Assembly (NCBI GenBank): GCA_965278965.1
Contig: OZ257127.1
Span: 1,922,001-1,986,000, forward strand
From: UBA10649 sp965278965
Lineage (GTDB): Bacteria; Actinomycetota; Actinomycetes; S36-B12
Length of the DNA stretch: 64,000 bases
Reading direction: 5' to 3'
Shown: one piece after another, positions 16,056 to 24,810 of the stretch
Layout: each line of letters opens with the position of its first letter
Position numbering within the stretch: the first letter of the stretch is position 1
Notes under the pieces: generated by a model
The model's input: only the letters and a program-made list of their open reading frames with translations
The model's database searches: none
What the model was told of the DNA's origin: nothing
Translations under genes and position numbers: made by a program

Positions 16056-17105
16056 GTGCGCAGCATCAGCATCGGCGACCGCAGGGTCGGCCCGGGTCAC
16101 GCCGTCTACGTCATCGCCGAGGTCTCCGCCAACCACAACGGCAGCATCGCCCTCGCCCGCGAGACCATCGCCGCGGCCGCCGAGGCCGGGGCCGACGCGA
16201 TCAAGCTCCAGACCTACCGGCCCGACACGATCACGTTCCGCAGCGACGCGGCGCCCTTCCAGATCACGGATGGCACGCTGTGGGACGGCCGGACCCTCTG
16301 GGACATCTACGAGGAGGGCCAGACCCCCTGGGAGTGGCACGCGGAGCTCTTCGACTACGCGGCGTCGCTGGGGATGCACGGGTTCTCCTCGCCCTTCGAC
16401 CCGACAGCTGTCACGTTCCTCGCTGAGCTCGGCGTCCCCGCGTTCAAGGTGGCCTCCTTCGAGATCGTCGACCTGCCGCTCGTGCGGTTGATGGCCGAGC
16501 AGGGTGTGCCCGTCATCATCTCAACGGGCATCGCCCGCGAACCGGAGATCGCCGCCGCCGTGGCGACGTGCCGAGAGGCCGGCAACGACGACCTCGTCGT
16601 CCTCAAGTGCACGTCGAGCTACCCCGCGCCGTTCGCCGAGCTCAACCTGCGCACGGTCGCGGACATCCCGGACCGCTTCGGCGTCATCGCGGGCCTTTCC
16701 GACCACACGATGACGGTGTCGGCCGCTCTCGCCGCCGTTGCCCTCGGCGCCTGCGTCGTCGAGCGGCACATCATCGTCGACCGCGCCCTCGGCGGGCTCG
16801 ACTCGCAGTTCTCGACCGACGCCGCAGAGTTCACGGACCTCGTCAGCCGGATCCGCGAGGTCGAGGAGGGCCTCGGCGAGGTCACCTACGAGTTGACGCC
16901 TCGGGCCGCCGCCAGCCGCCGGCACTCGCGCTCGTTGTTCGTCGTCGCCGACGTGCGCGCCGGCGACCTCGTGACCGCCGACAACGTGCGGTCCATCCGG
17001 CCCGCCGACGGCATGGCCCCGGCTCGACTGCCGGAGATCCTCGGGCGCACGTTCGCCGCCGAGGTCACCGCCGGCACACCCCTGACCGACGACCACCTGG
17101 CGTAG
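16056..17105 (+). CDS. pseI: pseudaminic acid synthase PseI
   Basis: Condenses 2,4-diacetamido-2,4,6-trideoxy-L-altrose with phosphoenolpyruvate to give pseudaminic acid. The 349-residue protein has the NeuB-type TIM barrel (YVIAEVSANHNGSIALA, ADAIKLQTYRPDTIT, FKVASFEIVDLPLV, LKCTSSYPAPFAELNL) followed by a C-terminal SAF/antifreeze-like domain (SRSLFVVADVRAGDLVT). The choice of PseI over NeuB or LegI rests on the LQTYRPDTIT signature and on pseB/pseC in the locus. A short spacer separates it from the alpha/beta hydrolase that follows. Confidence 0.92.
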   Translation: MRSISIGDRRVGPGHAVYVIAEVSANHNGSIALARETIAAAAEAGADAIKLQTYRPDTITFRSDAAPFQITDGTLWDGRTLWDIYEEGQTPWEWHAELFDYAASLGMHGFSSPFDPTAVTFLAELGVPAFKVASFEIVDLPLVRLMAEQGVPVIISTGIAREPEIAAAVATCREAGNDDLVVLKCTSSYPAPFAELNLRTVADIPDRFGVIAGLSDHTMTVSAALAAVALGACVVERHIIVDRALGGLDSQFSTDAAEFTDLVSRIREVEEGLGEVTYELTPRAAASRRHSRSLFVVADVRAGDLVTADNVRSIRPADGMAPARLPEILGRTFAAEVTAGTPLTDDHLA

Positions 17106-17117
17106 CGGTCGCATGCG

Positions 17118-17852
17118 GTGACGCCGACGCCGGTCGTCCTCGTACACGGGCTCTTCGGCCCGTTCTCCGAGCCGGCCACCTGCGACCGGCTCGCACCCGC
17201 GGAGTGCTCTGCACCCGACCTCGACGGCTACGGCGCTCGCCGCGGACGGCCGGTGACCCTGGACGGCCAGGTCGACGAGCTCCGCGACCACGTGGTCGAC
17301 GTCGCCCGCCCGGTGCATCTGGTCGCGCACTCGATCGGCGCGGTGTACGCCCTCGTGCTCGCCGAAAGCGACCCGGCACTGGTCGCCTCGGTGACCCTCG
17401 TCGAGGGGAACCTCACGATCGCCGACGCGTTCTGGTCGTTGTCGATCGCGGCGATGGAGGCGGACCGCGCCGCGGAGTCGATCGGCGCACGGCTGGCCGA
17501 CCCCGCCGCGTTCCTTGCGGCCGACGGCATCGCGCCTACTCCGGTGCTTCTCGCCCGCGCCCGGGAGGCCCTCGCCTACCAGCCGTGGCGGACGGTGTGG
17601 GAGTCCGCACAGGCCGTCGTCGAGACCACCAGCGCACCCGCCTACGAGGACACCGTCCGGCGGGTGCTAGGCCTCGTCCCGGTCCATCTCGTCGCGGGGG
17701 AGCGCAGCCAGTCCGAGTGGCACGTGCCGGAGTGGGTCCGTGCCGGCGCCGCGAGCGCGTCCGTGCTGCCGTCGACCGGGCACCTCATGATGCTCGAGCG
17801 CCCCGAGGCGTTCGGTCGGCTGCTGGCCGACGTGTTGGCCGGCGAGCCCTAA
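17118..17852 (+). CDS. alpha/beta hydrolase
   Basis: A 244-residue alpha/beta-hydrolase fold protein: oxyanion-hole region VVLVHGLFGP, nucleophile elbow AHSIGA with S72, and a C-terminal catalytic histidine in PSTGHLMMLE. No signal peptide, so cytoplasmic. It follows pseI by 12 nt and ends at a large inverted repeat, so it is probably the last gene of this unit. It might act on a Pse-related ester or remove an acyl group, but nothing in the sequence fixes the substrate. Start taken as the GTG at 17118, the only codon giving the strand directly after a short lead. Confidence 0.75.
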   Translation: MTPTPVVLVHGLFGPFSEPATCDRLAPAECSAPDLDGYGARRGRPVTLDGQVDELRDHVVDVARPVHLVAHSIGAVYALVLAESDPALVASVTLVEGNLTIADAFWSLSIAAMEADRAAESIGARLADPAAFLAADGIAPTPVLLARAREALAYQPWRTVWESAQAVVETTSAPAYEDTVRRVLGLVPVHLVAGERSQSEWHVPEWVRAGAASASVLPSTGHLMMLERPEAFGRLLADVLAGEP

Positions 17853-17876
17853 CGGTCGCGCGGCTCTCCGGCGACT

Positions 17877-17930
17877 GGGACGTTCAGCACGACACGCCCA
17901 CAGTTCCGGGAGTGTCGTGCTGAACGTCCC
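17877..17930. terminator. long inverted repeat, probable bidirectional terminator
   Basis: Perfect 19-bp arms (17877-17895 and 17912-17930) around a 16-nt loop, located between two converging genes (stops at 17852 and 17963). There is no U tract, as is common for high-GC actinobacterial stem-loop terminators. Confidence 0.7.
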
Positions 17931-17962
17931 GGAAAGCGGGACGTGCGGGGCGGCAGTGCCGG

Positions 17963-19882
17963 CTAGGTGAGGGGGTCGGCGACGGGGCCGAAGCCGGCGT
18001 CCTCGACGAAGCCAAGGGCCGTCGTCAGCTGCTCGACGACCTCGCGGACCGCCGCCCGCTCCGACGCCGCGGCGTCCGGTACCGCGACCTCGCCGCGCAC
18101 GTGGATCGGCGGGAGCCACACCGGGGAGTCGCGAGGAGTGAGCGCAGCGAGCCCCGGAGCAGCGACCCCGACGGGTACCGGACCGTCCACGTCGACGGCG
18201 TCCAGGCGCTCGAGCCACTCCGCACGCCAGCCGGCGTCCGCGCCCGGCCCGGGCAGGCTCGCCGCCCGGGCCCGGCGCGCCAGCATGCGGGCACCCCGCT
18301 CGCGCACGATGTCGGGCACGACCCGCCGGACCGCGGTCGCCAGGCCGCCGCTGCCCAGGCTCGCCTCGACCGGGCGCGACGCCGACCGCGCCTGGGCGAC
18401 GGCGTCACCGGCGGCCACCGCGCCGGGCTCGGGCACGAGGTCGCCGAGCAGGAGCAGGTCGCGCAGCGTCACCGAGGCGTACCACCGGAAGGCAGCGACG
18501 GCGCGGTCCAGGCGCCGCCCGGACGCGACCGCGGCGACGACGGCCTCGGCCAGGCCGACGGGGTCGTCGCGCTCGACGCACGGCCCGAGGTCCGGGGGGT
18601 AGGCGTTCTGCCGGACCGGGTCGAACGACACGACCGGCAGGCCCAGGGCCATGAGCTCCAGCCCTGACGAGGATGACTGGTTCACGGCAGCAGCGGCGAC
18701 GCCCGCGAGGTCGTACAGCGACACCCCGTCGCCCGGCGCGTTCACGTGCGCGTTGGCGGGAAGGTCATCGAGCTCGGCGAGGATCGCCTGGAGGTCCGGG
18801 GAGGTCACCGTCTCGCGCTTGTTCGGGGTCAGCCGCGGATGCAGCCGGAGCACGACATCGAGCTCCGGCCGGTCGAGGGCGAGTCCGCGCACGGCTCGGA
18901 TGAACTCGGAGATGTCGGAGTACCCGCGCTGCGGGTCGCGGTGCCACTCGGCGTCGACGAGCATCGACGCCCGGGTCTCATCGGGGCTCGACAGAAGCAC
19001 GACCACGACGGGGCTGTCCGGACGGACACCGAGGCGCTCGCGCAGCGCCACCGGCTCGGCGCGCTGCGGGGCACTGGAGTAGACCCACGGATCGGTCCCG
19101 GCGACCAGCTCGCCCAGATGCCGCCCGACAGCAGCAACCTCCGCCGGCGTACACGGGATCTCGCGCGCGTCCCGGATCGTCGGGGAGTCGACCAGGGTCT
19201 GGCTGGCCGAGATGTGCCCATAGACGCCAACGGTCTCGTAGCGCGCCGGGATGTAGGAGCCGGCATGGACGCCGACGAGGTGGATCCCGCGCCGTCGCGC
19301 GACCTCGGCCAGCATCCGGTTGGTGGGGTACAACGGGTTGTAGACGACGACGTGCGTCGGCTCGACCTCGTGCAGGATCGCCGGGAGCGACCCGAGCACG
19401 ATCAGCGCGTTGCGCAGGTCGGACACGTACTCCGCCCACGACGCCTGCGTCGCGGTGATCTCCGGCACCTTGTGGTGCAGGAGCGACAGGTAGGCCGAGT
19501 ACCGGCCGACCGGGACGCCGTCGACCTCCAGGTCGGCCCAGGTCGTCGGCGTGACCGACCGGGCGATCCGCGTCGCCTCGTCGACGACGGCCCGTGTCGC
19601 GTACGTGTCGAGCAGGATCGGCCGGTACGCGGCCCGTTCGCGCGCGAGGCCGGCGTTGTGGCGGCAGTCGCGGCACGACTCACGCTTCGCCGAGCGCGGG
19701 GAGTCGACCCGCAGCCGGTCGGCCGACATCACGGGGCAGTAGGCGCTGAGCACCTCGCCGCACTGCACGAGCGTGACGGGCCGACCGCTGAGCGCGAGCG
19801 CGTCGGCGAGCCGGTGCTCCATGCGGAACGACGGCCACAGGCCGGCGTAGGGGGCGAACCACAGGTAGCGCGCGTCACTCAC
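17963..19882 (-). CDS. GT-B-like surface polysaccharide transferase with N-terminal four-cysteine motif
   Basis: A 639-residue cytoplasmic protein. The C-terminal half of the core has RLHPRLTPNK and NQSSSSGLELMALGLPVVSFDPVR, the acceptor/donor signature of CDP-glycerol-transferase or Kdo/nonulosonate-transferase-like GT-B enzymes. The N-terminal domain has C41, C49, C70 and C73 (CRDC), a likely metal or Fe-S site. About 150 C-terminal residues are an extra Ala/Arg/Pro-rich tail. The GTG at 19882 is chosen because it overlaps the upstream stop as GTGA. Next to the Pse genes it is a reasonable candidate Pse transferase, an inference from position and motif class only. Confidence 0.65.
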   Translation of the reverse strand: MSDARYLWFAPYAGLWPSFRMEHRLADALALSGRPVTLVQCGEVLSAYCPVMSADRLRVDSPRSAKRESCRDCRHNAGLARERAAYRPILLDTYATRAVVDEATRIARSVTPTTWADLEVDGVPVGRYSAYLSLLHHKVPEITATQASWAEYVSDLRNALIVLGSLPAILHEVEPTHVVVYNPLYPTNRMLAEVARRRGIHLVGVHAGSYIPARYETVGVYGHISASQTLVDSPTIRDAREIPCTPAEVAAVGRHLGELVAGTDPWVYSSAPQRAEPVALRERLGVRPDSPVVVVLLSSPDETRASMLVDAEWHRDPQRGYSDISEFIRAVRGLALDRPELDVVLRLHPRLTPNKRETVTSPDLQAILAELDDLPANAHVNAPGDGVSLYDLAGVAAAAVNQSSSSGLELMALGLPVVSFDPVRQNAYPPDLGPCVERDDPVGLAEAVVAAVASGRRLDRAVAAFRWYASVTLRDLLLLGDLVPEPGAVAAGDAVAQARSASRPVEASLGSGGLATAVRRVVPDIVRERGARMLARRARAASLPGPGADAGWRAEWLERLDAVDVDGPVPVGVAAPGLAALTPRDSPVWLPPIHVRGEVAVPDAAASERAAVREVVEQLTTALGFVEDAGFGPVADPLT

Positions 19883-20787
19883 GAGCGCCTCCGCCGGGCC
19901 CACCGGGGCAGCCGAGCCCGCAGGTGGGCCCGATGGCTGCCGTGCGTGCGAGCCAACGACCGCACGATGACGTCACGTGCCGCAGCGTCCTGCTCGACCG
20001 GGATCGGTGTCAGCGGACCGTCCATACGCCCGGCGGAGACGGCGTGGGTACGCGAAGCGAACGAGTTGGTACCACTGCCGTCCTGGCCGATGTTCTCCAC
20101 GAGCGAGACCCCCGGGTACAAGGTGAGCATCCCGGCGAGGAACGCCGACGCGTGCCACCGCACCGCCCACGAGTCGATCTCGCCCGCAACCTGCCGCTCG
20201 AGCATGTCCGTGTAGGGGTAGGCACCGTCGAGGTCGAACGTCCGCTCCTGGCCGGAGTCACGCAGCCGAGCGAGAAGCGCCGCGCCGTCAGGCTCGAACA
20301 CCGCCCACGCCCGGCGCCACGTCGCCCAGCCCCAGCAGTCCGCGCCGCGAAGGAAGAACGACGACGGCAGTGGATCGTCAACCGCGACGACGTAGGCATG
20401 GATGCTCGCAACACGCGGGTCGTCCGCGTACAGGTCGAGGCCGGCGTTGAGGTACCGCAGGAAGTCGGGGGAGACGGTCAGGTCGTCCTCCACGACGACG
20501 ATCCGCTCGTGCTCGGCGAGCACCCGGCTCACGCCGTCGATGACGGAGGCGGCAAGGCCCAGGTTGGCGGGCCGTTCGACGACCTCGACGCTGGCGAAGC
20601 CGCTAGCCGCACGGGCGACCGCACGGACATCACGCACGCTGTCGGCGTCCTCGGGTCGGCGCGGTCCGTCGCAGAACACGATGAGCGGGCTGTCGGGCGC
20701 CTCGGCGCAGGCCGCGAGGGATGCGAGGCAGGCCGCCAGGTGGTCGGGGCGGCGGTAGGCGAACACCACGACGGGCGCGCAGGCCAT
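19879..20787 (-). CDS. GT-A-type glycosyltransferase (GNT-I-like/GT2-like)
   Basis: A 302-residue transferase beginning VVVFAYRRPDHLAACLASL, with ERIVVVEDDLTVSPDFLRYLN, where the EDD cluster is the metal-binding site of this group, and CWGWATWRRAWAVFEPD, a motif shared with the protein at 48823-49731 (VWGWATWRRSW). The pair are paralogues. Strongly basic C-terminal tail (RWARRRR). A leaderless TAGGGT lies 6 nt before the ATG; the downstream gene is coupled by GTGA. Confidence 0.8.
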   Translation of the reverse strand: MACAPVVVFAYRRPDHLAACLASLAACAEAPDSPLIVFCDGPRRPEDADSVRDVRAVARAASGFASVEVVERPANLGLAASVIDGVSRVLAEHERIVVVEDDLTVSPDFLRYLNAGLDLYADDPRVASIHAYVVAVDDPLPSSFFLRGADCWGWATWRRAWAVFEPDGAALLARLRDSGQERTFDLDGAYPYTDMLERQVAGEIDSWAVRWHASAFLAGMLTLYPGVSLVENIGQDGSGTNSFASRTHAVSAGRMDGPLTPIPVEQDAAARDVIVRSLARTHGSHRAHLRARLPRWARRRRS

Positions 20788-20793
20788 GCCCCC

Positions 20794-20799
20794 ACCCTA
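20794..20799 (-). promoter_or_regulatory. leaderless -10 (TAGGGT) for the leftward 20787-17963 operon
   Basis: TAGGGT with a 6-nt spacer to the ATG at 20787. Confidence 0.6.
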
Positions 20800-20807
20800 G
20801 GCGACAC

Positions 20808-20813
20808 TAGAGT
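20808..20813 (+). promoter_or_regulatory. -10 (TAGAGT) for the dTDP-deoxysugar operon
   Basis: TAGAGT on the + strand, 8 nt from the opposing leftward -10. It would give a leader of about 60 nt that contains GGAGGGG at 20868-20874, the ribosome binding site of the 20884 start. Confidence 0.5.
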
Positions 20814-20883
20814 CGGCGCGAGCCGCGGAAGGCCGGCAGCAGGACCCGTGGACGAGCGGGACCCGTGGGAGGGGTGGATCGAC

Positions 20884-21294
20884 GTGGACGCGCGCCTCAT
20901 CGACTTCGCTCACAACGTCGATGACCGCGGATCGCTCACCGCGATCGAGGAGGACCGGCACGTCCCGTTCCCCATCCGCCGGGTGTTCATCGTGCACGAC
21001 GTCGTGTCGGGAGTGCCGCGCGGAGGCCATGCCCACCGCGACACGGACCAGGTGATCCTCGCGGCGCATGGCAGCCTGACGGTGCGGGTCTCCGACGGCA
21101 CGAACGACGAGACGTTCCACCTGACCGATCCGACTCGGGGCCTCTTCGTCCCGCACATGCTCTGGGTCGACCTGCTCGACTTCACGCCCGAGACCTCGTG
21201 CGTCGTCATCGCGAGCACGATCTACGACCAGCGACGATCGATCCGGACGTGGGAGGAGTACCTCGACGTCGTGGGTGCGACCCCCACGCCGTGA
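20884..21294 (+). CDS. dTDP-4-keto-6-deoxyhexose 3,4-ketoisomerase (FdtA/QdtA, WxcM-like cupin)
   Basis: A 136-residue cupin that moves the keto group from C4 to C3 of dTDP-4-keto-6-deoxyglucose. It shows the family features NVDDRGSLTAIEE, FPIRRVFIVHDV, GVPRGGHAHRDTDQVILAAHG with the catalytic histidine pair, and a C-terminal SCVVIAST strand. An earlier in-frame GTG at 20848 exists, but the GTG at 20884 has a strong GGAGGGG nine nt upstream and gives the usual length. Heads an operon with 2,3-dehydratase, oxidoreductase and aminotransferase genes. Confidence 0.88.
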   Translation: MDARLIDFAHNVDDRGSLTAIEEDRHVPFPIRRVFIVHDVVSGVPRGGHAHRDTDQVILAAHGSLTVRVSDGTNDETFHLTDPTRGLFVPHMLWVDLLDFTPETSCVVIASTIYDQRRSIRTWEEYLDVVGATPTP

Positions 21295-22667
21295 TGTCCG
21301 TGGACGATCCGGACGCCCTCGCTGCAGCGCTGCAGCGCTCGCTGGTCGAGCAGAGCGCCAGCCCGAGCGAGATCGAGGACTGGCTTGCCACTGCCGAGGG
21401 CGCTGGTGCCTTCGCGGTCGAGCCGCGAGCCCTCGAGGACCTCGACGGCTGGGTCGTCGACGAGCACACGCACGACATCTCCCACACCAGTGGGCGCTTC
21501 TTCTCCGTCCGCGGGGCCGACGTCTCCATCACCGTCGACGGCGAGGAGACCCGCTGGCAGCAGCCCGTGATCCTGCAGCCCGACGTCGGCATCCTCGGGC
21601 TCGTGGCCGCGCCGGTCGGCGGTGTCCTGAGGTTCCTCGTGCAGGCCAAGATGGAGCCCGGGAACCGGCGGCTCGTCCAGGTGTCGCCGACGGTGCAGGC
21701 GACGGCCAGCAACTTCGAGCGCGTGCACCGCGGGAGCCCGACGCCCTACCTCGAGCACTTCCAGCGCACGGACGGCACCGGGACGGTCACGCTCGTCGAC
21801 CAGCTGCAGACCGAGCAGGCGGGCCGATACCTCCGCAAGCGCAACCGGAACGCGATCGTCGTGGTGGAGCACGCGCGGGTCGCCGTCGGCGACGACCGCT
21901 TCCGCTGGCTGACCCTCGCCGACCTCGCCGCACTCACCGCCGGGGACGACCTCCTGCACATGGACACCCGGTCGATTCTCGGCTCCCTCCCGCTCACCAC
22001 GGAGCCGAGCGACCCGGAGGTCGACACGGGTGACATCACCGAGATCGTGGCTTGCGTCGCCGCTCTCGCCCGTCGAACGGTCGTCCGCACCGACGTCGTC
22101 GCGCTGCGCGACATCGACCCCTGGTCCCTCGCCGACGGACGGGTCGCCGCGGCGGAGCCATCGCCGTTCACCGTGCTCGGCGTCCGCGTGCGCGCGTCGC
22201 ACCGGGAGGTCGGCGCCTGGGACCAGCCGCTGGTCCACAACGCTCCCGGTGCCCGCGCGACGCTCCTCGTCCAGCGCCGCGACGGCGTCGTCCGCGTGCT
22301 CGTCGTGGCGGCGACGGGGCTCGGCGTCCGCGCCGACGTCGAGCTCGGTCCGTCGGTCGTCGAGTGGCCGGCCGGCGAGCGGGAGGTCGTACTCGACCGG
22401 CACGCCCACGAGGTCGCGGCTGCTGCCGCCAGCGGGACCGTTCGGTTCGACAACTCCCTGCCCGAGGAGGGCGGCCGCTTCTTCCACAGCTCGACGTGGC
22501 ACCGCATCGTGCAGCTGCCCGACGACGCCGAGCTGCCGGAGCGCGATGCCCGCCGGTGGCTCGACCTGGCGCAGCTGCGCACGCTCGGCCGCACCACCTC
22601 GTTGCTGAACATGGAGCTGCGCAGCCTCCTGGCCTGCCTCCCGCTCGACCTCCGCTCGGCGGCGTAG
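21294..22667 (+). CDS. NDP-hexose 2,3-dehydratase
   Basis: Removes the C2 hydroxyl of dTDP-4-keto-6-deoxyglucose, the first step to 2,6-dideoxysugars in antibiotic pathways (EvaA/TylX3-type). At 457 residues it has the family's two-fold internal repeat: HDISHTSGRFFSV in the first half and EEGGRFFHSSTWHRI in the second, with VQAKMEPGN and VQVSPTVQATASN as typical substrate-site sequence and a second pair around LLHMDTRSILGSLP/LLNMELRSLLACLP. The ATG overlaps the isomerase stop (TGATG); a GTG one codon earlier is also possible. Confidence 0.9.
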   Translation: MSVDDPDALAAALQRSLVEQSASPSEIEDWLATAEGAGAFAVEPRALEDLDGWVVDEHTHDISHTSGRFFSVRGADVSITVDGEETRWQQPVILQPDVGILGLVAAPVGGVLRFLVQAKMEPGNRRLVQVSPTVQATASNFERVHRGSPTPYLEHFQRTDGTGTVTLVDQLQTEQAGRYLRKRNRNAIVVVEHARVAVGDDRFRWLTLADLAALTAGDDLLHMDTRSILGSLPLTTEPSDPEVDTGDITEIVACVAALARRTVVRTDVVALRDIDPWSLADGRVAAAEPSPFTVLGVRVRASHREVGAWDQPLVHNAPGARATLLVQRRDGVVRVLVVAATGLGVRADVELGPSVVEWPAGEREVVLDRHAHEVAAAAASGTVRFDNSLPEEGGRFFHSSTWHRIVQLPDDAELPERDARRWLDLAQLRTLGRTTSLLNMELRSLLACLPLDLRSAA

Positions 22668-22671
22668 CGCG

Positions 22672-23688
22672 ATGGACGTGCTCGTCCTCGGCTGGTCCGA
22701 CATCGTCCGGCGGCGCGTCGTGCCGGCGCTGCTCGACGTCGACGCCGTCAGGCACGTCCACGTCGCCACCACATCGGACGGCGCACTCGACCTCACGGCT
22801 CTCGGCCCGAAGGCCGGCCGCTCTTTTACCGGACCGACGTCGGTCTCACGGGCGCTCGAGACCCTCGCGGACTGCCTCGTATACGTGTCCGGCCGGAACA
22901 CCGACCACGCCGCCCGCGTCCTCGCGGCGCTGGGTACCGGACACGACGTCGTCGTCGACAAGCCGGCGTTCATCTCATCGGGCGAGCGGCAGCAGTGTCT
23001 GGCTGCGGCCGCAGCTCAGGGACGCATGCTCGCGGAGGCCGTCGTCTGGCCCATGCATGCGCAGGTCGCCGAGCTCATCGCACGGCTGCAGTCCCTGGCG
23101 TTGAGTCCCACGGCCATCCGGGCGACCTTCGCGATCCCGGCTCTGCCGATGTCGAACTTCCGCACGCAGGCAGCCCTCGGCGGAGGCGTCGTCGCCGACA
23201 TGGGCGTGTACGCCATGTCGCCCGCACGGGTCCTCGGTGCAGGCGCCCTCGAGGCGCTCACCGGCGACATCACCGCGCGGTCCGCCACGGGCCTCGACCA
23301 CGCGTTCACCTGCCGGGCGCGCTACGCGGACGGACTGACCGTCGACGGCTCGTTCTCCCTCGACGGCGACTACGTGAACCGCCTCGAGCTCGCGGGCGAC
23401 GAGTGGAGCGCCGCACTCCAGCCCGCGTACTCCAGCCGGCCCGATGCCACGCTCGACGTCGCGCTCACCGTGCGGGGTCGCGATCTCGGGTTCTCGGTCG
23501 GTCCGTCGGACCCGTTCACGCGCTTCCTCGACGACGTCATCAACCGGCTGGCCGCCGGCGACCGCGACCGCCTCACCGAGCGCACGGCGGTATCGTCCGA
23601 GGACCTGCTCGCGCTGGCGTCGACGCTCGGCGTGGACTGGGAGCAGCGCCGAGACGCAGGCCACCAGGAGAGCGAGGACCCCGCGTGA
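22672..23688 (+). CDS. Gfo/Idh/MocA-family oxidoreductase
   Basis: A 338-residue NAD(P)-dependent oxidoreductase with an N-terminal Rossmann domain and a C-terminal alpha/beta domain. The lysine motif DVVVDKPAF and GGGVVADMGVYAM are typical. The usual GxGxxG is degenerate here (VLGWSDIVRRR). In this operon it is best read as the NDP-hexose 3-ketoreductase that follows 2,3-dehydration (TylC1-type role), but other ketosugar reductions are possible. It starts 4 nt after the dehydratase stop without a clear ribosome binding site, suggesting coupling. Confidence 0.8.
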   Translation: MDVLVLGWSDIVRRRVVPALLDVDAVRHVHVATTSDGALDLTALGPKAGRSFTGPTSVSRALETLADCLVYVSGRNTDHAARVLAALGTGHDVVVDKPAFISSGERQQCLAAAAAQGRMLAEAVVWPMHAQVAELIARLQSLALSPTAIRATFAIPALPMSNFRTQAALGGGVVADMGVYAMSPARVLGAGALEALTGDITARSATGLDHAFTCRARYADGLTVDGSFSLDGDYVNRLELAGDEWSAALQPAYSSRPDATLDVALTVRGRDLGFSVGPSDPFTRFLDDVINRLAAGDRDRLTERTAVSSEDLLALASTLGVDWEQRRDAGHQESEDPA

Positions 23689-24797
23689 CGATCAAGGTCT
23701 GGGAGTACCTGAGCGAGTACGCGGACGAGCGGGAGGACATCCTCGCCGCGGTCGATCGCGTGTTCTCGTCCGGCACGTTGGTCCTCGGGCCGTCGGTGCG
23801 CTCGTTCGAGGAGGAGTTCGCCGCCTACTGCGGTGCCGCGCACGGCGTCGGGGTCGACAACGCCACGAACGGCATCTTCCTCGCGCTGCGGGCGCTCGGT
23901 GTCGGCCCCGGCGACGAGGTCATCACCGTCGCGAACACCGCCGTCCCGACGGTCAGCGCGATCGTGCAGGCCGGAGCGACGCCGCGCTTCGTCGACGTCG
24001 ACGAGGCGACGGCGCTCATGCGCGTCGACCTGCTGCCCACCGTGATCACCGAGCGCACGCGCTGCGTGATCCCCGTGCACCTGTTCGGCCAGTGCGTCGA
24101 CATGGCGGCGCTGCTGGAGGTCGCCGCGGCGCACGGCCTGCGGATCATCGAGGACTGCTCGCAGGCGCACGGAGCGAGCTTCCGCGGCGCGAAGGCGGGC
24201 TCGATGGGCGACCTCGGCGTCTTCTCGTTCTACCCGACCAAGCCCCTCGGCGCGTACGGCGACGGCGGCCTGGTCACGACCAACGACGCCGAGCTCGACG
24301 CCCGCCTGCGCCGGCTTCGCTTCTACGGCATGGAGACCACCTACTACTCGGAGGGCGAGGGCTACAACTCCCGGCTCGACGAGGTGCAGGCCGAGATCCT
24401 GCGGACCAAGCTGCCGCGGCTCGACGGCTATCTGGCTCGCCGTCGTGAGCTGGCGTCGCTCTACGACGAGCTGCTCGCCGACTCGCCCGTCCGCCCGGTT
24501 CGCGTGGCCGTGCCCGCCGAGCACGCGTACTACGTCTACGCCGTGCGGCACCCGCGTCGGGACGACATCGTGCGCGAGCTGCGCGCACGCGACATCGTCG
24601 TCAACATCAGCTACCCCTGGCCCGTCCACACCATGCGGGGGTTCGAGCAGTTCGGCTACGTCGAGGGTGACCTGCCGGCCACCGAGGCCCACGCGGCGAC
24701 GGTCTTCTCGCTACCGATGTACCCGATGCTCTCGCCGGAGGCCGTCCGCGAGGTGTGCCGCGTGCTCGCAGAGATCACGGCCGATCTGGACGCCTGA
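23685..24797 (+). CDS. DegT/DnrJ/EryC1 sugar aminotransferase
   Basis: A PLP-dependent aminotransferase of 370 residues, probably a dTDP-3-keto-hexose aminotransferase (FdtB/QdtB/TylB group) given the linked ketoisomerase. It shows GVDNATNGIFLALRALGVGPG, IIEDCSQAHGASF, the PLP lysine in FSFYPTKPLGAYGDGG and YNSRLDEVQAEILRTKL. GTG start overlapping the oxidoreductase stop as GTGA. No dedicated N-acetyltransferase follows, so the amino group may stay free or be modified elsewhere. Confidence 0.88.
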   Translation: MTIKVWEYLSEYADEREDILAAVDRVFSSGTLVLGPSVRSFEEEFAAYCGAAHGVGVDNATNGIFLALRALGVGPGDEVITVANTAVPTVSAIVQAGATPRFVDVDEATALMRVDLLPTVITERTRCVIPVHLFGQCVDMAALLEVAAAHGLRIIEDCSQAHGASFRGAKAGSMGDLGVFSFYPTKPLGAYGDGGLVTTNDAELDARLRRLRFYGMETTYYSEGEGYNSRLDEVQAEILRTKLPRLDGYLARRRELASLYDELLADSPVRPVRVAVPAEHAYYVYAVRHPRRDDIVRELRARDIVVNISYPWPVHTMRGFEQFGYVEGDLPATEAHAATVFSLPMYPMLSPEAVREVCRVLAEITADLDA

Positions 24798-24798
24798 G

Positions 24799-24804
24799 TA
24801 CGAT
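24799..24804 (+). promoter_or_regulatory. leaderless -10 (TACGAT)
   Basis: TACGAT with a 6-nt spacer to the ATG at 24811. Confidence 0.5.
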
Positions 24805-24810
24805 CGCCCG

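Noticed and set aside
17963..19882. Considered as the missing PseG because PseG also has a GT-B fold
   Set aside because: It is more than twice the length of PseG, lacks the GxGHxxR-type start and has transferase-like HPR and SSSSGLE motifs.
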